Shown piece by piece: positions 25,816 to 34,401 of a DNA stretch of 64,000 bases. The stretch is from Devosia indica (lineage in GTDB: Bacteria; Pseudomonadota; Alphaproteobacteria; Rhizobiales; Devosiaceae): the NCBI RefSeq assembly GCF_003056405.1, contig NZ_PYVZ01000002.1, positions 124,001 through 188,000 of the forward strand, written 5' to 3'. The translations under genes were made by a program, and so were the position numbers. Positions within the stretch are counted from its first letter, which is position 1, and the number at the start of each line of letters is the position of its first letter. The notes beneath the pieces are model-generated. The model had not been told where the DNA came from, searched no databases, and saw nothing but the letters and a program-made list of their open reading frames with translations.

Positions 25816-26886
25816 TCAGGCCTCCTGCCGCGATTGCCAGCGCAGGCGGAAGCGCAGAAAGAAGCTGCCCACCAGGACGCAGAGCAGGGACAGGGCGACG
25901 ACCAGATCGGCGAGATAGTTGGAGATGCCGGTGGCCCGGCTCATCGAGTCGGCGCCAACGAAAACGGCGGCGATAAACACCGCTGCAACCACGCTGCCAA
26001 TGGGTGAGAGGCCGGCGAGCATGGCGACCACAATGCCCGAATAGCCGAATCCGGGGGAAAGATCGGCCGAGAGATAGCCCTTGACCCCGGCCACTTCGCC
26101 AACGCCAGCCAGGCCCGCAAGGCCCCCGGAAATCAGGGCAACCTTGAGCATGGTGGCATCGACCGGAATGCCGGCAAATCGTGCGGCGGCCTTGTTCTCG
26201 CCGACCGCCTTGATCTCGAAGCCGAGCACGGTGCGCTTGACCATGAGCCAGAGGATGAGCGCGGCCACCAGGCCAATGATCAGACCCCAATGCATGCGCA
26301 GGCGCGGGATCAGCTTGTCGAACTTTGCCTCTGCGAGGAGCGGCACCGATTGCGGCCAGCCCATGGCCAACGGGTCCTTGAGCGGACCTTCGATCAGCAT
26401 CTGGATGAATAGGATGACGACGAAATTGAGCAAGAGGGTGATGACCACCTCATCGGCGCCGAAGCGCTGCTTGAGCATGGCCGGGATCACCATCATCAGG
26501 CCGCCTGCAAGGAACCCGGCCAGCATGATGGCGGGGATGACGAGCGGTGCCGGAAGCTGGAGAAATCCCGAGCCAACCAGCACAGCGGCAAGGGCACCCA
26601 TATAGAGCTGGCCTTCTGCGCCGATGTTCCAGAGCCGGGCCCGGAAGGCTACGGCGGCAGCAAGGCCGGTGAGAATGAGCGGCGTGGCGCGGTTGAGGGT
26701 TTCGGACAGGGCGAACATCGAACCAAAGGCGCCTTGGGCCATCAGCAGATAGGCCTCGAACGGGTTGGCGCCCGCCGCCATGACCGGAACAGCCACCAGC
26801 AGCAGCGCGGTCAGACCGGCCAGTAGCGAGACAAGCAGGCGCAATGACAAAGGCGCGTGTTCGCGGGGGTCGAGGCGGAGGCTCAT
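25816..26886 (-). CDS. Nucleoside/base ABC transporter permease (NupP/YufP-like)
   Basis: A 356-aa inner-membrane permease. It contains FRARLWNIGAEGQLYMGAL, the signature of the first permease of BMP-family systems, and AVGENKAAARFAGIPVDATM. Its start overlaps the ATPase stop by 4 nt. With the NupQ-like protein it forms the translocation pore for nucleosides or nucleobases. Confidence 0.88.
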   Translation of the reverse strand: MSLRLDPREHAPLSLRLLVSLLAGLTALLLVAVPVMAAGANPFEAYLLMAQGAFGSMFALSETLNRATPLILTGLAAAVAFRARLWNIGAEGQLYMGALAAVLVGSGFLQLPAPLVIPAIMLAGFLAGGLMMVIPAMLKQRFGADEVVITLLLNFVVILFIQMLIEGPLKDPLAMGWPQSVPLLAEAKFDKLIPRLRMHWGLIIGLVAALILWLMVKRTVLGFEIKAVGENKAAARFAGIPVDATMLKVALISGGLAGLAGVGEVAGVKGYLSADLSPGFGYSGIVVAMLAGLSPIGSVVAAVFIAAVFVGADSMSRATGISNYLADLVVALSLLCVLVGSFFLRFRLRWQSRQEA

Positions 26887-28430
26887 TGGGCAAGGGGCTC
26901 CGTGGTGTGGGACTGGCCAGCCATCAACAGGCCTATGGTGGCACGGTCCAGTGCATCGGCCGGGCCGGCGTCCACCACGTCTCCGGCATGGATGACCAGA
27001 AACCGGTCGGCCAGCGCGAAGAGTTCGTCGAGATCTTCGGAAATGACGAGGACCGCGGCGCCCCGGTCGCGGGCCGCAAGGATGCGGCGATGCACTTCGG
27101 CCTGCGCGCCAATGTCGAGGCCACGCGTGGGCTGGTTGGCCAGAATGATGCGCGGTTCACGTTCGAGCACACGGGCAAGAATGAGCTTTTGCACATTGCC
27201 GCCCGAGAGCAGTCGCGCCTCGGCGTCCGGCCCCGGGCACCGCACATCATAGGCGGCAATGGCGCTTTCGGCGCGCGCCCGCATGGCATTGTTGTCGAGC
27301 AGGCCAAAGCGAGAGAAGCCGGGGGAGCGAATCTCTTCGATAGCGATATTGTCTGCAACACTCATGGTGCCGACAACGCCATCATGCTGGCGATCCTCTG
27401 GCATGCGGGCGACGCCCTGCTGCACGAGCCGGCGCGGATCGGCCCGCGTCACCGGTGCACCAAAGAGGCGCATGATCCCCGTGTCAGGCACGGCCAGGCC
27501 AGAGAGCATGGCCGCGATGCCCGCCTGGCCATTGCCCGAGACCCCGGCCAGCCCCGTGATCTCGCCGGCCCGCAGGGTGAAGCTGGCGTCAGCCACGGCG
27601 CTGCGACTGCCCGATTTGGCCAGGGTCACATGGTCCAGTTCGAGCAGGGGATCGCCGGCCCGGCCCGGCGTGCGGGTGACCTGGGCGACGGCCTTGCCGA
27701 CCATGAGATCGGCAATAGAGCGGCGGTCGGCCTCGGCAGTGGTCAGCTCACCGGCCTTCTTGCCTCCACGCAACACCATGATGCGGTGCGAGACGGCCAG
27801 CACCTCGCCCAGCTTGTGCGAAATGAAAATGACCCCAAGACCATTGGCCGCCAGCCGCCGCAGCACGACAAACAGCCCCTCGGCTTCCTGCGGTGTCAGC
27901 ACGGCGGTGGGTTCGTCCAGAATAAGGACGCGGGCATCGCGATAGAGTGCCTTGAGAATCTCGATGCGTTGCTTCTCCCCCACGGTGAGGTCGGCAACGC
28001 GGCGATCAAGATCGACCTCCAGCCCGCTTTCGGCGATGATGGACTTGATCCTGGTGCGCGCCGTGGCACGCCGTCCCAGGGAGAGCAGAGGCTCGGTGCC
28101 GAGGCGGATATTGTCGAGGCCGGACAGATTCTCGGCCAGGGTGAAATGCTGGTGCACCATGCCGACACCGGCAGACAGGGCCGCGCCTGGCGAGCCGGGC
28201 GGCAGAGCAGTCATGTTCCCGCCATTGGTCCGAACACGAACAGTGCCTTCATCCTGCACATAATGCCCAAACAGGATATTCATCAGCGTGGTCTTGCCGG
28301 CGCCGTTCTCGCCCAAAAGGGCGAGGATCTCGCCCTTTCGGAGGTCGAGCGAGATGGCATCGTTGGCCACGAGGGCGCCGAAACGCTTGGTGATGTTGGA
28401 TAGCGAGAGCAGGATTGCGGGATCTGTCAT
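26883..28430 (-). CDS. Nucleoside/base ABC transporter ATP-binding protein (NupO/YufO-like, two domains)
   Basis: A 515-aa cytosolic protein with two ABC domains. The N-terminal half is fully catalytic: Walker A GENGAGKTT, signature LTVGEKQRIEIL and DEPTAVLTPQE. The C-terminal half is degenerate, as is usual for this family: Walker A is replaced by GVSGNGQAG, and the late motif ILANQPTRGLDIGAQ lacks the catalytic Glu. The ATG at 28430 has AGGAG upstream; a longer frame to 28481 runs into the intergenic repeat. Confidence 0.9.
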   Translation of the reverse strand: MTDPAILLSLSNITKRFGALVANDAISLDLRKGEILALLGENGAGKTTLMNILFGHYVQDEGTVRVRTNGGNMTALPPGSPGAALSAGVGMVHQHFTLAENLSGLDNIRLGTEPLLSLGRRATARTRIKSIIAESGLEVDLDRRVADLTVGEKQRIEILKALYRDARVLILDEPTAVLTPQEAEGLFVVLRRLAANGLGVIFISHKLGEVLAVSHRIMVLRGGKKAGELTTAEADRRSIADLMVGKAVAQVTRTPGRAGDPLLELDHVTLAKSGSRSAVADASFTLRAGEITGLAGVSGNGQAGIAAMLSGLAVPDTGIMRLFGAPVTRADPRRLVQQGVARMPEDRQHDGVVGTMSVADNIAIEEIRSPGFSRFGLLDNNAMRARAESAIAAYDVRCPGPDAEARLLSGGNVQKLILARVLEREPRIILANQPTRGLDIGAQAEVHRRILAARDRGAAVLVISEDLDELFALADRFLVIHAGDVVDAGPADALDRATIGLLMAGQSHTTEPLAQ

Positions 28431-28467
28431 GGGCTCCTGCGCTTCGGATTTTGAGATGTTCGGATGG

Positions 28468-28583
28468 TCCGGAACCCCCACCCTTGATCCCTCCCCACAA
28501 GGGGGAGGGAGACGATGAACACTGACGCTTCAGCCCTGCGCCTCCCTCCCCTTGATGGGGGGACGAAGGTGGGGTGATCCGGT
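28468..28583. repeat. Inverted pair of G+C-rich palindromic repeat units (REP/BIME-like)
   Basis: Two related units lie in opposite orientation between the BMP binding-protein gene and the ATPase gene: one at 28468-28513, the other at 28540-28583. Each has a CCCTCCCC/GGGGAGGG-like core and a CCGG-ACCCCCACC-like flank. The left unit alone forms a stem (28489-28496 with 28501-28509). Elements of this style are common between genes in Hyphomicrobiales. Its position suggests 3'-end protection of the binding-protein mRNA and lower expression of the membrane genes. Confidence 0.7.
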
Positions 28584-28595
28584 GGCCGTGACTGC

Positions 28596-29612
28596 TTACT
28601 GCGTCGAGCTTGGTTCGCTGTCGTTGATTTCGACCACGAACGAGCCATCGAGGATGGAGGCCTCGACGGCCTTGGCTGCTTCGACAGCCTCGGCGCCGGC
28701 CAGTTCCTCATCGACCACCATGGACGAGCCGCCATATTCCATGAAGGCGTAGATGCCGTAGTCCCTGGCCGCAAAGGTGCCTGCCTTCACATCGGCAATG
28801 GCCTGGTCGATCATCGGCTCGCCATGCCAGAGGGCGGAGGCGAGGATGGTGCCAGGATAATCGGCTGCCGTGTCGATGACATTGCCGATAGCAAAAATGC
28901 CGCGTTCCTTGGCTGCGTCGGAGACGCCGAAGCGCTCGGCGTAGAGAATGTCGGCGCCAGCATCGACCATTGCGAAGGCGGTTTCCTTGGCCTTGGGCGG
29001 ATCATACCAGGAGTTGATGAAGCTGACCGAGAAGGTCACGTCCGGGTTGACCGAGAGGGCGCCGGCCATGAAGGCGTGCATGAGGCGATTGACCTCGGGA
29101 ATGGCATAGCCGCCCACCATGCCGATCTGGTCGGTTTCGGTCTTCATGCCGGCGATGATACCGGTGAGATAGCTGGGCTCGTGGATGAAGTTGTCGAAGG
29201 TGGCAAAGTTCGGTTCCACCGGCGGCAGGGACGACCCCATGAGGAAGCTGATCTCGGGATAGTCCGCGGCCACGGTTCGGGCGGGCTGCTCGACACCAAA
29301 GGCCTCGCCGACCATCAGCGCAATGCCCTGTTCGGCATATTCGCGCATGACGCGCTCATAGTCGGTATTGGTGATGTTTTCCGAATAGACATAGTCGATT
29401 TCGCCGCGATCCTCGGCGGCGACCAAGGCGTTGTGCAGGCGGCTGGCCCATTGCTGCTCGACCGGCACTGTCCAGATGGCCGCGACCTTGGGCACGTCCT
29501 GGGCCCAGGAGGCGCCGGTGAGGCTGAGCGCGGTGGTCAGCCCGAGTGCCGCGACCAGAGTGCGGCGATTGAGATTTCCCATTTTCGTTCCCCGTTTTTG
29601 GTTCTTGTTCAT
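28596..29612 (-). CDS. BMP-family ABC transporter substrate-binding protein
   Basis: A 338-aa periplasmic binding protein of the Med/BMP (PnrA-like) family, which binds purine nucleosides and related bases. The signal sequence contains a twin Arg (NLNRRTLVAALGLTTALSLTG) before ASWAQ. The mature part starts VPKVAAIWTVPVEQQWASRL and includes GMVGGYAIPEVNRLMHAF, typical of the family. The ATG at 29612 follows GGGAGG; an internal ATG at 29582 also has GGGGA upstream and would remove ten residues. It is the first gene of the importer and deaminase operon. Confidence 0.87.
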   Translation of the reverse strand: MNKNQKRGTKMGNLNRRTLVAALGLTTALSLTGASWAQDVPKVAAIWTVPVEQQWASRLHNALVAAEDRGEIDYVYSENITNTDYERVMREYAEQGIALMVGEAFGVEQPARTVAADYPEISFLMGSSLPPVEPNFATFDNFIHEPSYLTGIIAGMKTETDQIGMVGGYAIPEVNRLMHAFMAGALSVNPDVTFSVSFINSWYDPPKAKETAFAMVDAGADILYAERFGVSDAAKERGIFAIGNVIDTAADYPGTILASALWHGEPMIDQAIADVKAGTFAARDYGIYAFMEYGGSSMVVDEELAGAEAVEAAKAVEASILDGSFVVEINDSEPSSTQ

Positions 29613-29727
29613 TTTCGCCTCCCTGATGTCATCTAGACGTCACAGAGCGGTTCTTGGAAGTGGTCACAGCATCCTTCCCCAAGTGTTCGCGCTTCCCATG
29701 TCGCGACAAGGCGTTGATGCCAAAACA

Positions 29728-29757
29728 AAAAAGGCGCACCGTGCGGCGCGCCTTTTT
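29728..29757. terminator. Rho-independent terminator (bidirectional)
   Basis: AAAAAGGCGC and GCGCCTTTTT form a 10-bp stem with a 10-nt loop, with T runs on both strands. It lies 7 nt beyond the stop of the leftward LLM oxidoreductase gene at 29764. Confidence 0.85.
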
Positions 29758-29763
29758 CAAAGT

Positions 29764-30765
29764 TCAACGGAAGGCCGGAATGACGTGCCTTCCATAATTG
29801 GCGATGATTTCCTCCTCATCGCCGCTGTCGAGATAGATGTTGAACTGGGTGACCCCCGCAGCCTCCAGTTCATGCAGCTTCTTGATATGGTCCTCGGGTT
29901 CGCCGAGTACGCAGAAGCTTTCCACCACATCATCGGTGATGAAATCGAGATAGGGGTTATCGGCCTGGCCGTGCTTGGAGTAATCGTAGCCACGGCGCTT
30001 TTCGATATAGCTGGTCAGGCTCGACGGCACCTTGTCGCTATCGGCGCCGTATTTCTCGACAATGTCCGCGACATGATTACCGACCATGGCCGGGAACCAC
30101 TTCACATGCTCGATGGCGCGTTTTTTCTCGCCGAAATAGGCCGGGGCGGCGGCCATGGAGCGGAAGCCGGACATGTCCTTGCCGGCGGCCTTGCCCGCAT
30201 CGATGCATTGGTCGGTGAACCATTTGCACAAGCCTGGATCGGCGATCTGCAACACGACACCCTCGGCGTGCTGACCGGCGGTCTTCAGAGCCAGAGGGCC
30301 ATAGGCCGCGATCCAGCTCGGCATTTCGTGGCCGACCGCCCAGGGGAATTTCACTGGTGCGGGGATTTCGCCATAGGAGACTTCCTCGCCGCGCACCATG
30401 GCCTTGGTCTTGTCGATGAATTCGGCAACGCGCTTGAGGGTCGCGGGCTTCTTGCCCATGACCCGCATGGAAGAATCGCCGCGCCCGACGGCGAGATCGA
30501 AGCGCCCGCCGGATTGCTTTGAGAGCGAGCCGAAAATGGAGGCCGCGACCGACCAGTCGCGCACATCGGGATTGGTGACCAGCGGCCCGAACCGCATGTC
30601 GGTGGTGTGTTCCATGCACATGGCAATGGCGGCGTAGCAATCGCGCCAGAGAATGTGGCTGTCATAGAACCAGCAATAGGAGAAGCCGGCATATTCGGCG
30701 GCGCGAACCAGATAGCGGGCGCGCTCATGCTCGATAAAGCCCTTGAAGGTGATGCCGAATTCCAT
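29764..30765 (-). CDS. LLM-class F420-type oxidoreductase (CPS_4043-like family)
   Basis: A 333-aa TIM-barrel protein of the luciferase-like superfamily. The N-terminus MEFGITFKG, then WFYDSHILWRDCYA, FGPLVTNPDVRDW and VGRGDSSMRVMGKKPATL match the predicted F420-dependent CPS_4043 subfamily, as I remember it, better than FMN-dependent monooxygenases. It transfers hydride between F420 and an unknown substrate. AGAGGGAC lies before the ATG. It is a separate transcription unit with its own terminator, but carries nearly the same 18-bp palindrome upstream as the F420 operon. FMN rather than F420 use cannot be excluded. Confidence 0.75.
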   Translation of the reverse strand: MEFGITFKGFIEHERARYLVRAAEYAGFSYCWFYDSHILWRDCYAAIAMCMEHTTDMRFGPLVTNPDVRDWSVAASIFGSLSKQSGGRFDLAVGRGDSSMRVMGKKPATLKRVAEFIDKTKAMVRGEEVSYGEIPAPVKFPWAVGHEMPSWIAAYGPLALKTAGQHAEGVVLQIADPGLCKWFTDQCIDAGKAAGKDMSGFRSMAAAPAYFGEKKRAIEHVKWFPAMVGNHVADIVEKYGADSDKVPSSLTSYIEKRRGYDYSKHGQADNPYLDFITDDVVESFCVLGEPEDHIKKLHELEAAGVTQFNIYLDSGDEEEIIANYGRHVIPAFR

Positions 30766-30797
30766 TGTGTCCCTCTGCGCTCCCGTTGATCTGGAAA

Positions 30798-30815
30798 TTT
30801 GACCAGTCGATCAAA
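30798..30815. promoter_or_regulatory. F420-locus operator, copy 1
   Basis: TTTGACCAGTCGATCAAA is an 18-bp dyad (TTTGAYC-N4-GRTCAAA) flanked by AAA and TTT that extend the symmetry. It lies 33 nt upstream of the LLM gene start. Sixteen of 18 bases match copy 2 (35431-35448) when that copy is read on the opposite strand. Size and symmetry fit a TetR- or GntR-type repressor; no regulator gene is adjacent. Confidence 0.7.
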
Positions 30816-30840
30816 TTTTTGAGTGCCTGAGGCACGATTG

Positions 30841-31644
30841 TCAATCGGGTATTTGCGCGTCGCCCTCGGCAATCGCCTCGTCATAGACGATCAGGGGGCG
30901 GCCATTGGCAGTGTCGGACACCAGCCTGGCGGATACGCCATAGACCGAGCGCAGCAGTTCCGGGGTCAGGATTTCGGCTGGCGAACCCTGGGCGGCCAAG
31001 CGGCCATTGGCCAGCACGACCAGGTGGTCACAGAACCGCGCTGCCAGGTTGAGGTCATGCAGGGCCACCAATATGGTCATGCCGGCCCCGGCCTTTTGCC
31101 GGAGCAGGGCCAGAAGCTGAAGCTGGGCGCGGATGTCGAGATGGCTGGTCGGCTCGTCAAGCAGCAGCAGGCGCGGCTGCTGAGCCAGGGCGCGGGCAAC
31201 ATGCACGCGCTGCTGTTCTCCTCCGGACAGGGTGGTGAACCGTCTTGCGGTAAAGCCTGTGGTGCCGGTGTCGGCGAGGGCCTGGGCAATTATGCCTTCA
31301 TCTTCCGGATTGGGTTCGGCCTGCCACGCCGCTTCGTGAGGGATGCGGCCCAGGGTGACGACGTCATGCACGCTCAAGCGCTCTTCGGTGGCAGTGGATT
31401 GCTCGACAAGGGCCAGGAGCCGTGCCCGGTCGCGCCGGCGCATGCGGGGCAGATCGTTGCCCTCGAAGGCGATGCTGCCCTGGGCCGGCACGAGGCCGAG
31501 CAAGGCCGAGAGCAGGGTGGACTTGCCGGCGCCGTTGGGTCCGATCAATCCGGTGATGCGGCCTGCCGGAGCAGAAAAGCCCACATCGGACAGGATGGCT
31601 GTGCCGGATTTCTCAACCGAAAGTGCGGTGACCGTGAGGCTCAC
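30841..31644 (-). CDS. Putative F420-0 ABC transporter ATP-binding protein
   Basis: A 267-aa ATPase of the FecE/BtuD type. Walker A is GPNGAGKST, the signature LSGGEQQR, Walker B LLLLDEPTSHLD and the switch VALHDLN. By sequence alone this could be an iron or cobalamin importer. The assignment comes from its place as last gene of an operon with cofE and an FGD homologue, the arrangement used to propose an F420-0 importer in some Actinobacteria. The start overlaps the permease stop by 4 nt. Confidence 0.72.
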   Translation of the reverse strand: MSLTVTALSVEKSGTAILSDVGFSAPAGRITGLIGPNGAGKSTLLSALLGLVPAQGSIAFEGNDLPRMRRRDRARLLALVEQSTATEERLSVHDVVTLGRIPHEAAWQAEPNPEDEGIIAQALADTGTTGFTARRFTTLSGGEQQRVHVARALAQQPRLLLLDEPTSHLDIRAQLQLLALLRQKAGAGMTILVALHDLNLAARFCDHLVVLANGRLAAQGSPAEILTPELLRSVYGVSARLVSDTANGRPLIVYDEAIAEGDAQIPD

Positions 31645-32651
31645 GTAATCCTCCGGTAGCGCAGCAGGACCGCCAGGAAGACCGGTGCACCGATCAGGGC
31701 TGTGATGATGCCGACTGGCAGTTCGCGCGGATCGAACAGGGTTCGCGCGGCCGTGTCGGTCCAGAGCATGAAGATGGCGCCGGCCAGCATGACATGGGGC
31801 AGCAATTTGCGGTGTGCCGACCCGACGGCCAGGCGTACGGCGTGGGGCACGACGAGGCCAACGAAACCGATGGCGCCGCCAATCGCCACCATGATGCCGG
31901 TCAGCAGAGCCGTCGCCCCCAGCAAGGTCCAGCGCAGGCGCGGCACATCAATGCCCAGGCTGGCGGCGGCCGTATCGCCAAAGGCGAAGGCGTCGAGCGC
32001 ACGGCCATTGGCGAGGATGATCGGGAGACACGCCGCCAGCGCAAGATAGACCAGGCCTGCATCCGACCATATCGAGCCTGAGAGCGAGCCCATCAACCAG
32101 CTCAGGATCTCGCGATAGCTGTCGCCCGTGGCCGACCAGAAGATGAGGAAGGACGTCGCCGCCGAGGCCAGGGCCGCGATGCAGATGCCTGCGAGAATGG
32201 CGCGGCTGGGGGTGGCGCCCCCAAGGAGCTGGGCGATGAGCAGGGCCAGTGCCAGCGCGCCGAGGCTGCCGAAAAAGGCGCCGAGCGGCATAAGGAGGGT
32301 GAGGCCCAGCAGAAGGAACGATACCGCGCCCAGTGCTGCGCCAGAAGACAGACCGAGGAGAAAAGGATCGGCGAGGGGATTGCGGGTCAGCGCCTGCATC
32401 ACGGCGCCGGACAGGGCCAGGCCCGCGCCAACCCCCAGAGCGGTCAGGACGCGGGGCAAGCGCAATTCCCAGACGATCGCATCGCGCAGCCGCGAAACCG
32501 GGCTTTCGGGCAAAATGCCAAGATGATGCGCGATGACTGACCAGACCTCGCCCGGCGTAATGTCGGCTGGCCCGAATGTCACCGCCGCGATAGCGCTGGC
32601 GATGAGGATCACAGCCAAGGCCGGCAGGGAGAGACGATGCGTGATCGTCAT
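31641..32651 (-). CDS. Putative F420-0 ABC transporter permease
   Basis: A 336-aa FecCD/BtuC-type permease with about ten TM segments. Motifs are LRLPRVLTALGVGAGLALSG, ALTRNPLADPFLLGLSSGA and GFVGLVVPHAVRLAVGSAH. Only one permease gene is present, so the channel should be a homodimer as in BtuC2. The two FecCD systems at 9-16 kb differ in having heterodimeric pairs. Overlaps of 4 nt occur at both ends. Confidence 0.74.
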   Translation of the reverse strand: MTITHRLSLPALAVILIASAIAAVTFGPADITPGEVWSVIAHHLGILPESPVSRLRDAIVWELRLPRVLTALGVGAGLALSGAVMQALTRNPLADPFLLGLSSGAALGAVSFLLLGLTLLMPLGAFFGSLGALALALLIAQLLGGATPSRAILAGICIAALASAATSFLIFWSATGDSYREILSWLMGSLSGSIWSDAGLVYLALAACLPIILANGRALDAFAFGDTAAASLGIDVPRLRWTLLGATALLTGIMVAIGGAIGFVGLVVPHAVRLAVGSAHRKLLPHVMLAGAIFMLWTDTAARTLFDPRELPVGIITALIGAPVFLAVLLRYRRIT

Positions 32652-33586
32652 TCCCCAAATGTCAGCTTGGCCAGTTGCGCGGCCATGTCTGCGGTCGCCG
32701 GGACGTTGCGGATACCCGCTTCCGAGGCGGGAAACGGAATGATCAGGTAGCGCTGGTTGATGACCGCGTCGAGCTGGCTGGTGATCGGGTTTACTGCCAG
32801 CAATGTCTTTTTCTGCTCGGCCGAGTTCCAGGCGGCGTCGACCAGGACGATGACGTCGGGATTGGCGTCGACGATGGCTTCCCAGGACGCGGAGGTCCAG
32901 CTTTCGTCGATATCGGCATAGATGTTGGTCAGGCCGAGGGCTTCCATGATCATGGCGGGAGCATTGCTGCCGGCGCCCACATAGGGGGTCTTGGTGCCGG
33001 AGGAATACCAGAGCGCGGTCAGTCCGCGCGGGTCGGGTGCGATGGCATTGAGTGCGGCTTGCTGGTCGGCGATGAGGCGGTTGGCAGCGTCGTCCGCGTC
33101 AAAGATTGCGCCCAATTCGCCAATTTGATCAAAGAGTTGCTCGAATGTCAGCTTGGCCAGCTTGATCGACCGGCATGCGGCCGGAGCGACATAGGTAGCA
33201 ACGCCAAGTCCGGCGAGAGTGGGGCGCTCTCCGGCGCCGTCCGCGGCGAAATTGCTTTCCCAGCCGCCATAGATGAAGTCGGGTTCGACCTCTAGCACGA
33301 CTTCCTGGCTGGGCAGCTTGTCGGAGAGGACGGGCAGGCCCGCGCCGGCCAGCACGAGATGCGGGGGCAGGGGGCCATCCTGGAATCCAACGCCGACGAT
33401 ACGGTCGCCAAGGCCCAGTGAAAGCAGCATTTCGGTGGCGGTGGATTTGATGGTGACAACCCGTTCCGGCGCCGCGTCGATGGTGATTGCATGGCCGCAA
33501 TTGTCCAGCGTCAGGGGATAGGCGGCCGCCTGTGCGGGGAGGGCCAGGAGGGTCAAGATGAACGAAAGGCGGCCAAGGTGACGCAT
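32648..33586 (-). CDS. Putative F420-0 ABC transporter substrate-binding protein
   Basis: A 312-aa TroA-like periplasmic binding protein with a signal peptide ending PAQAAA. The mature start YPLTLDNCGHAITIDAAPERVVTI, then GVGFQDGPLPPHL and WYSSGTKTPYVGAGSNAPAMIM, resemble the binding proteins of predicted F420-0 transporters. The conserved NCG near the N-terminus is common in that group. It lies 2 nt after cofE. Direct ligand evidence does not exist in the sequence; the assignment rests on family resemblance and operon context. Confidence 0.75.
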   Translation of the reverse strand: MRHLGRLSFILTLLALPAQAAAYPLTLDNCGHAITIDAAPERVVTIKSTATEMLLSLGLGDRIVGVGFQDGPLPPHLVLAGAGLPVLSDKLPSQEVVLEVEPDFIYGGWESNFAADGAGERPTLAGLGVATYVAPAACRSIKLAKLTFEQLFDQIGELGAIFDADDAANRLIADQQAALNAIAPDPRGLTALWYSSGTKTPYVGAGSNAPAMIMEALGLTNIYADIDESWTSASWEAIVDANPDVIVLVDAAWNSAEQKKTLLAVNPITSQLDAVINQRYLIIPFPASEAGIRNVPATADMAAQLAKLTFGE

Positions 33587-33588
33587 GG

Positions 33589-34401
33589 TCAGTCCTGCTT
33601 CTGCTTTTTGCGTGAATTGATCTCCGCCATGGCCGCTTCATAGCCAAGGCGATAGGCTTCGGCGGTGCCGAAACGGAACATGTCGTCATCGCCCGTGCGG
33701 CTCAGGGTGCGGGCGCCGGGCGCATCGAGGGGCGTGACGAAGCGGCCAAGCCCGCGCACAACGGCGACAGGGATGCCTGTGGTCTTGCCCTTGACCAGAT
33801 CGGCGGCCCCGGCGATCTCATCGACAATGACAGCCTGGGTGACATGCAGGGGCCGGCCATTGGCGTCGTTTTCGCCACGCAGATCGTCGGTCAGTTGCAC
33901 GCCGGCGGCACCAATGGCCATGTCGGTCTGGCCGATGCGCCAGGCGCGGCCAATGGTGTCGGTGACGATGATGCCGATCTCCAATCCGAGCTTCTCGCGC
34001 AAGCCCTTGCAGAGCGCGCGGGCGGAAGCGTCCGGATCGGCGGGGAGGCGCAGGGCGGTGCCTTCTGGCACATTGGACATGTCTATGCCGGCAGCGGCCA
34101 TGACCAGGCCCTGGCGGGTCTCGACGATGCGGAAGGTACCCCCGGGATGCACGCGTTCGGCAACCACGCGCACCGTATCGGCAGCGATGGCCTGCTCGCG
34201 CTCGGCGGCCGGTACCTGCATGCCCTCGGCCTTGGAGACGATCTTCGAGGTGACCACGAGGATGTCGCCCGATTGCAGCGCCAGATCGGGGTCGGTGGCC
34301 GACTGTGCCGTGATCGCCTCGGCAATCAGCGCAACCAGGTCATCCTTGGGGGCGATTTCGGGAATGCCGGTGATGCCCCAGACAGAAACGCGTGGGGTCA
34401 T
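33589..34401 (-). CDS. cofE: Coenzyme F420-0:L-glutamate ligase
   Basis: A 270-aa CofE protein, corresponding to the N-terminal domain of mycobacterial FbiB. It lacks FbiB's C-terminal nitroreductase-like domain. Diagnostic segments are [54 protein letters not shown] and [20 protein letters not shown]. It adds the gamma-linked glutamate tail to F420-0 using GTP. No cofC, cofD, cofG or cofH is present in the window. CofE could therefore process F420-0 taken up by the adjacent transporter. Start and stop overlap or abut both neighbours. Confidence 0.92.
   Translation of the reverse strand: MTPRVSVWGITGIPEIAPKDDLVALIAEAITAQSATDPDLALQSGDILVVTSKIVSKAEGMQVPAAEREQAIAADTVRVVAERVHPGGTFRIVETRQGLVMAAAGIDMSNVPEGTALRLPADPDASARALCKGLREKLGLEIGIIVTDTIGRAWRIGQTDMAIGAAGVQLTDDLRGENDANGRPLHVTQAVIVDEIAGAADLVKGKTTGIPVAVVRGLGRFVTPLDAPGARTLSRTGDDDMFRFGTAEAYRLGYEAAMAEINSRKKQKQD

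Noticed and set aside
24851..26290. A long leftward extension of the CodA-like gene (907 codons in total)
   Set aside because: It overlaps two clear permease genes in another frame and has the composition of a shadow frame in G+C-rich DNA. The deaminase starts at 24850.
30841..33586. Reading the importer next to cofE as another iron-siderophore or cobalamin system
   Set aside because: Possible by family alone, but it is tightly coupled to cofE and fgd, uses a single permease unlike the two FecCD pairs at 9-16 kb, and the binding protein resembles predicted F420-0 receptors. Kept as the main alternative.
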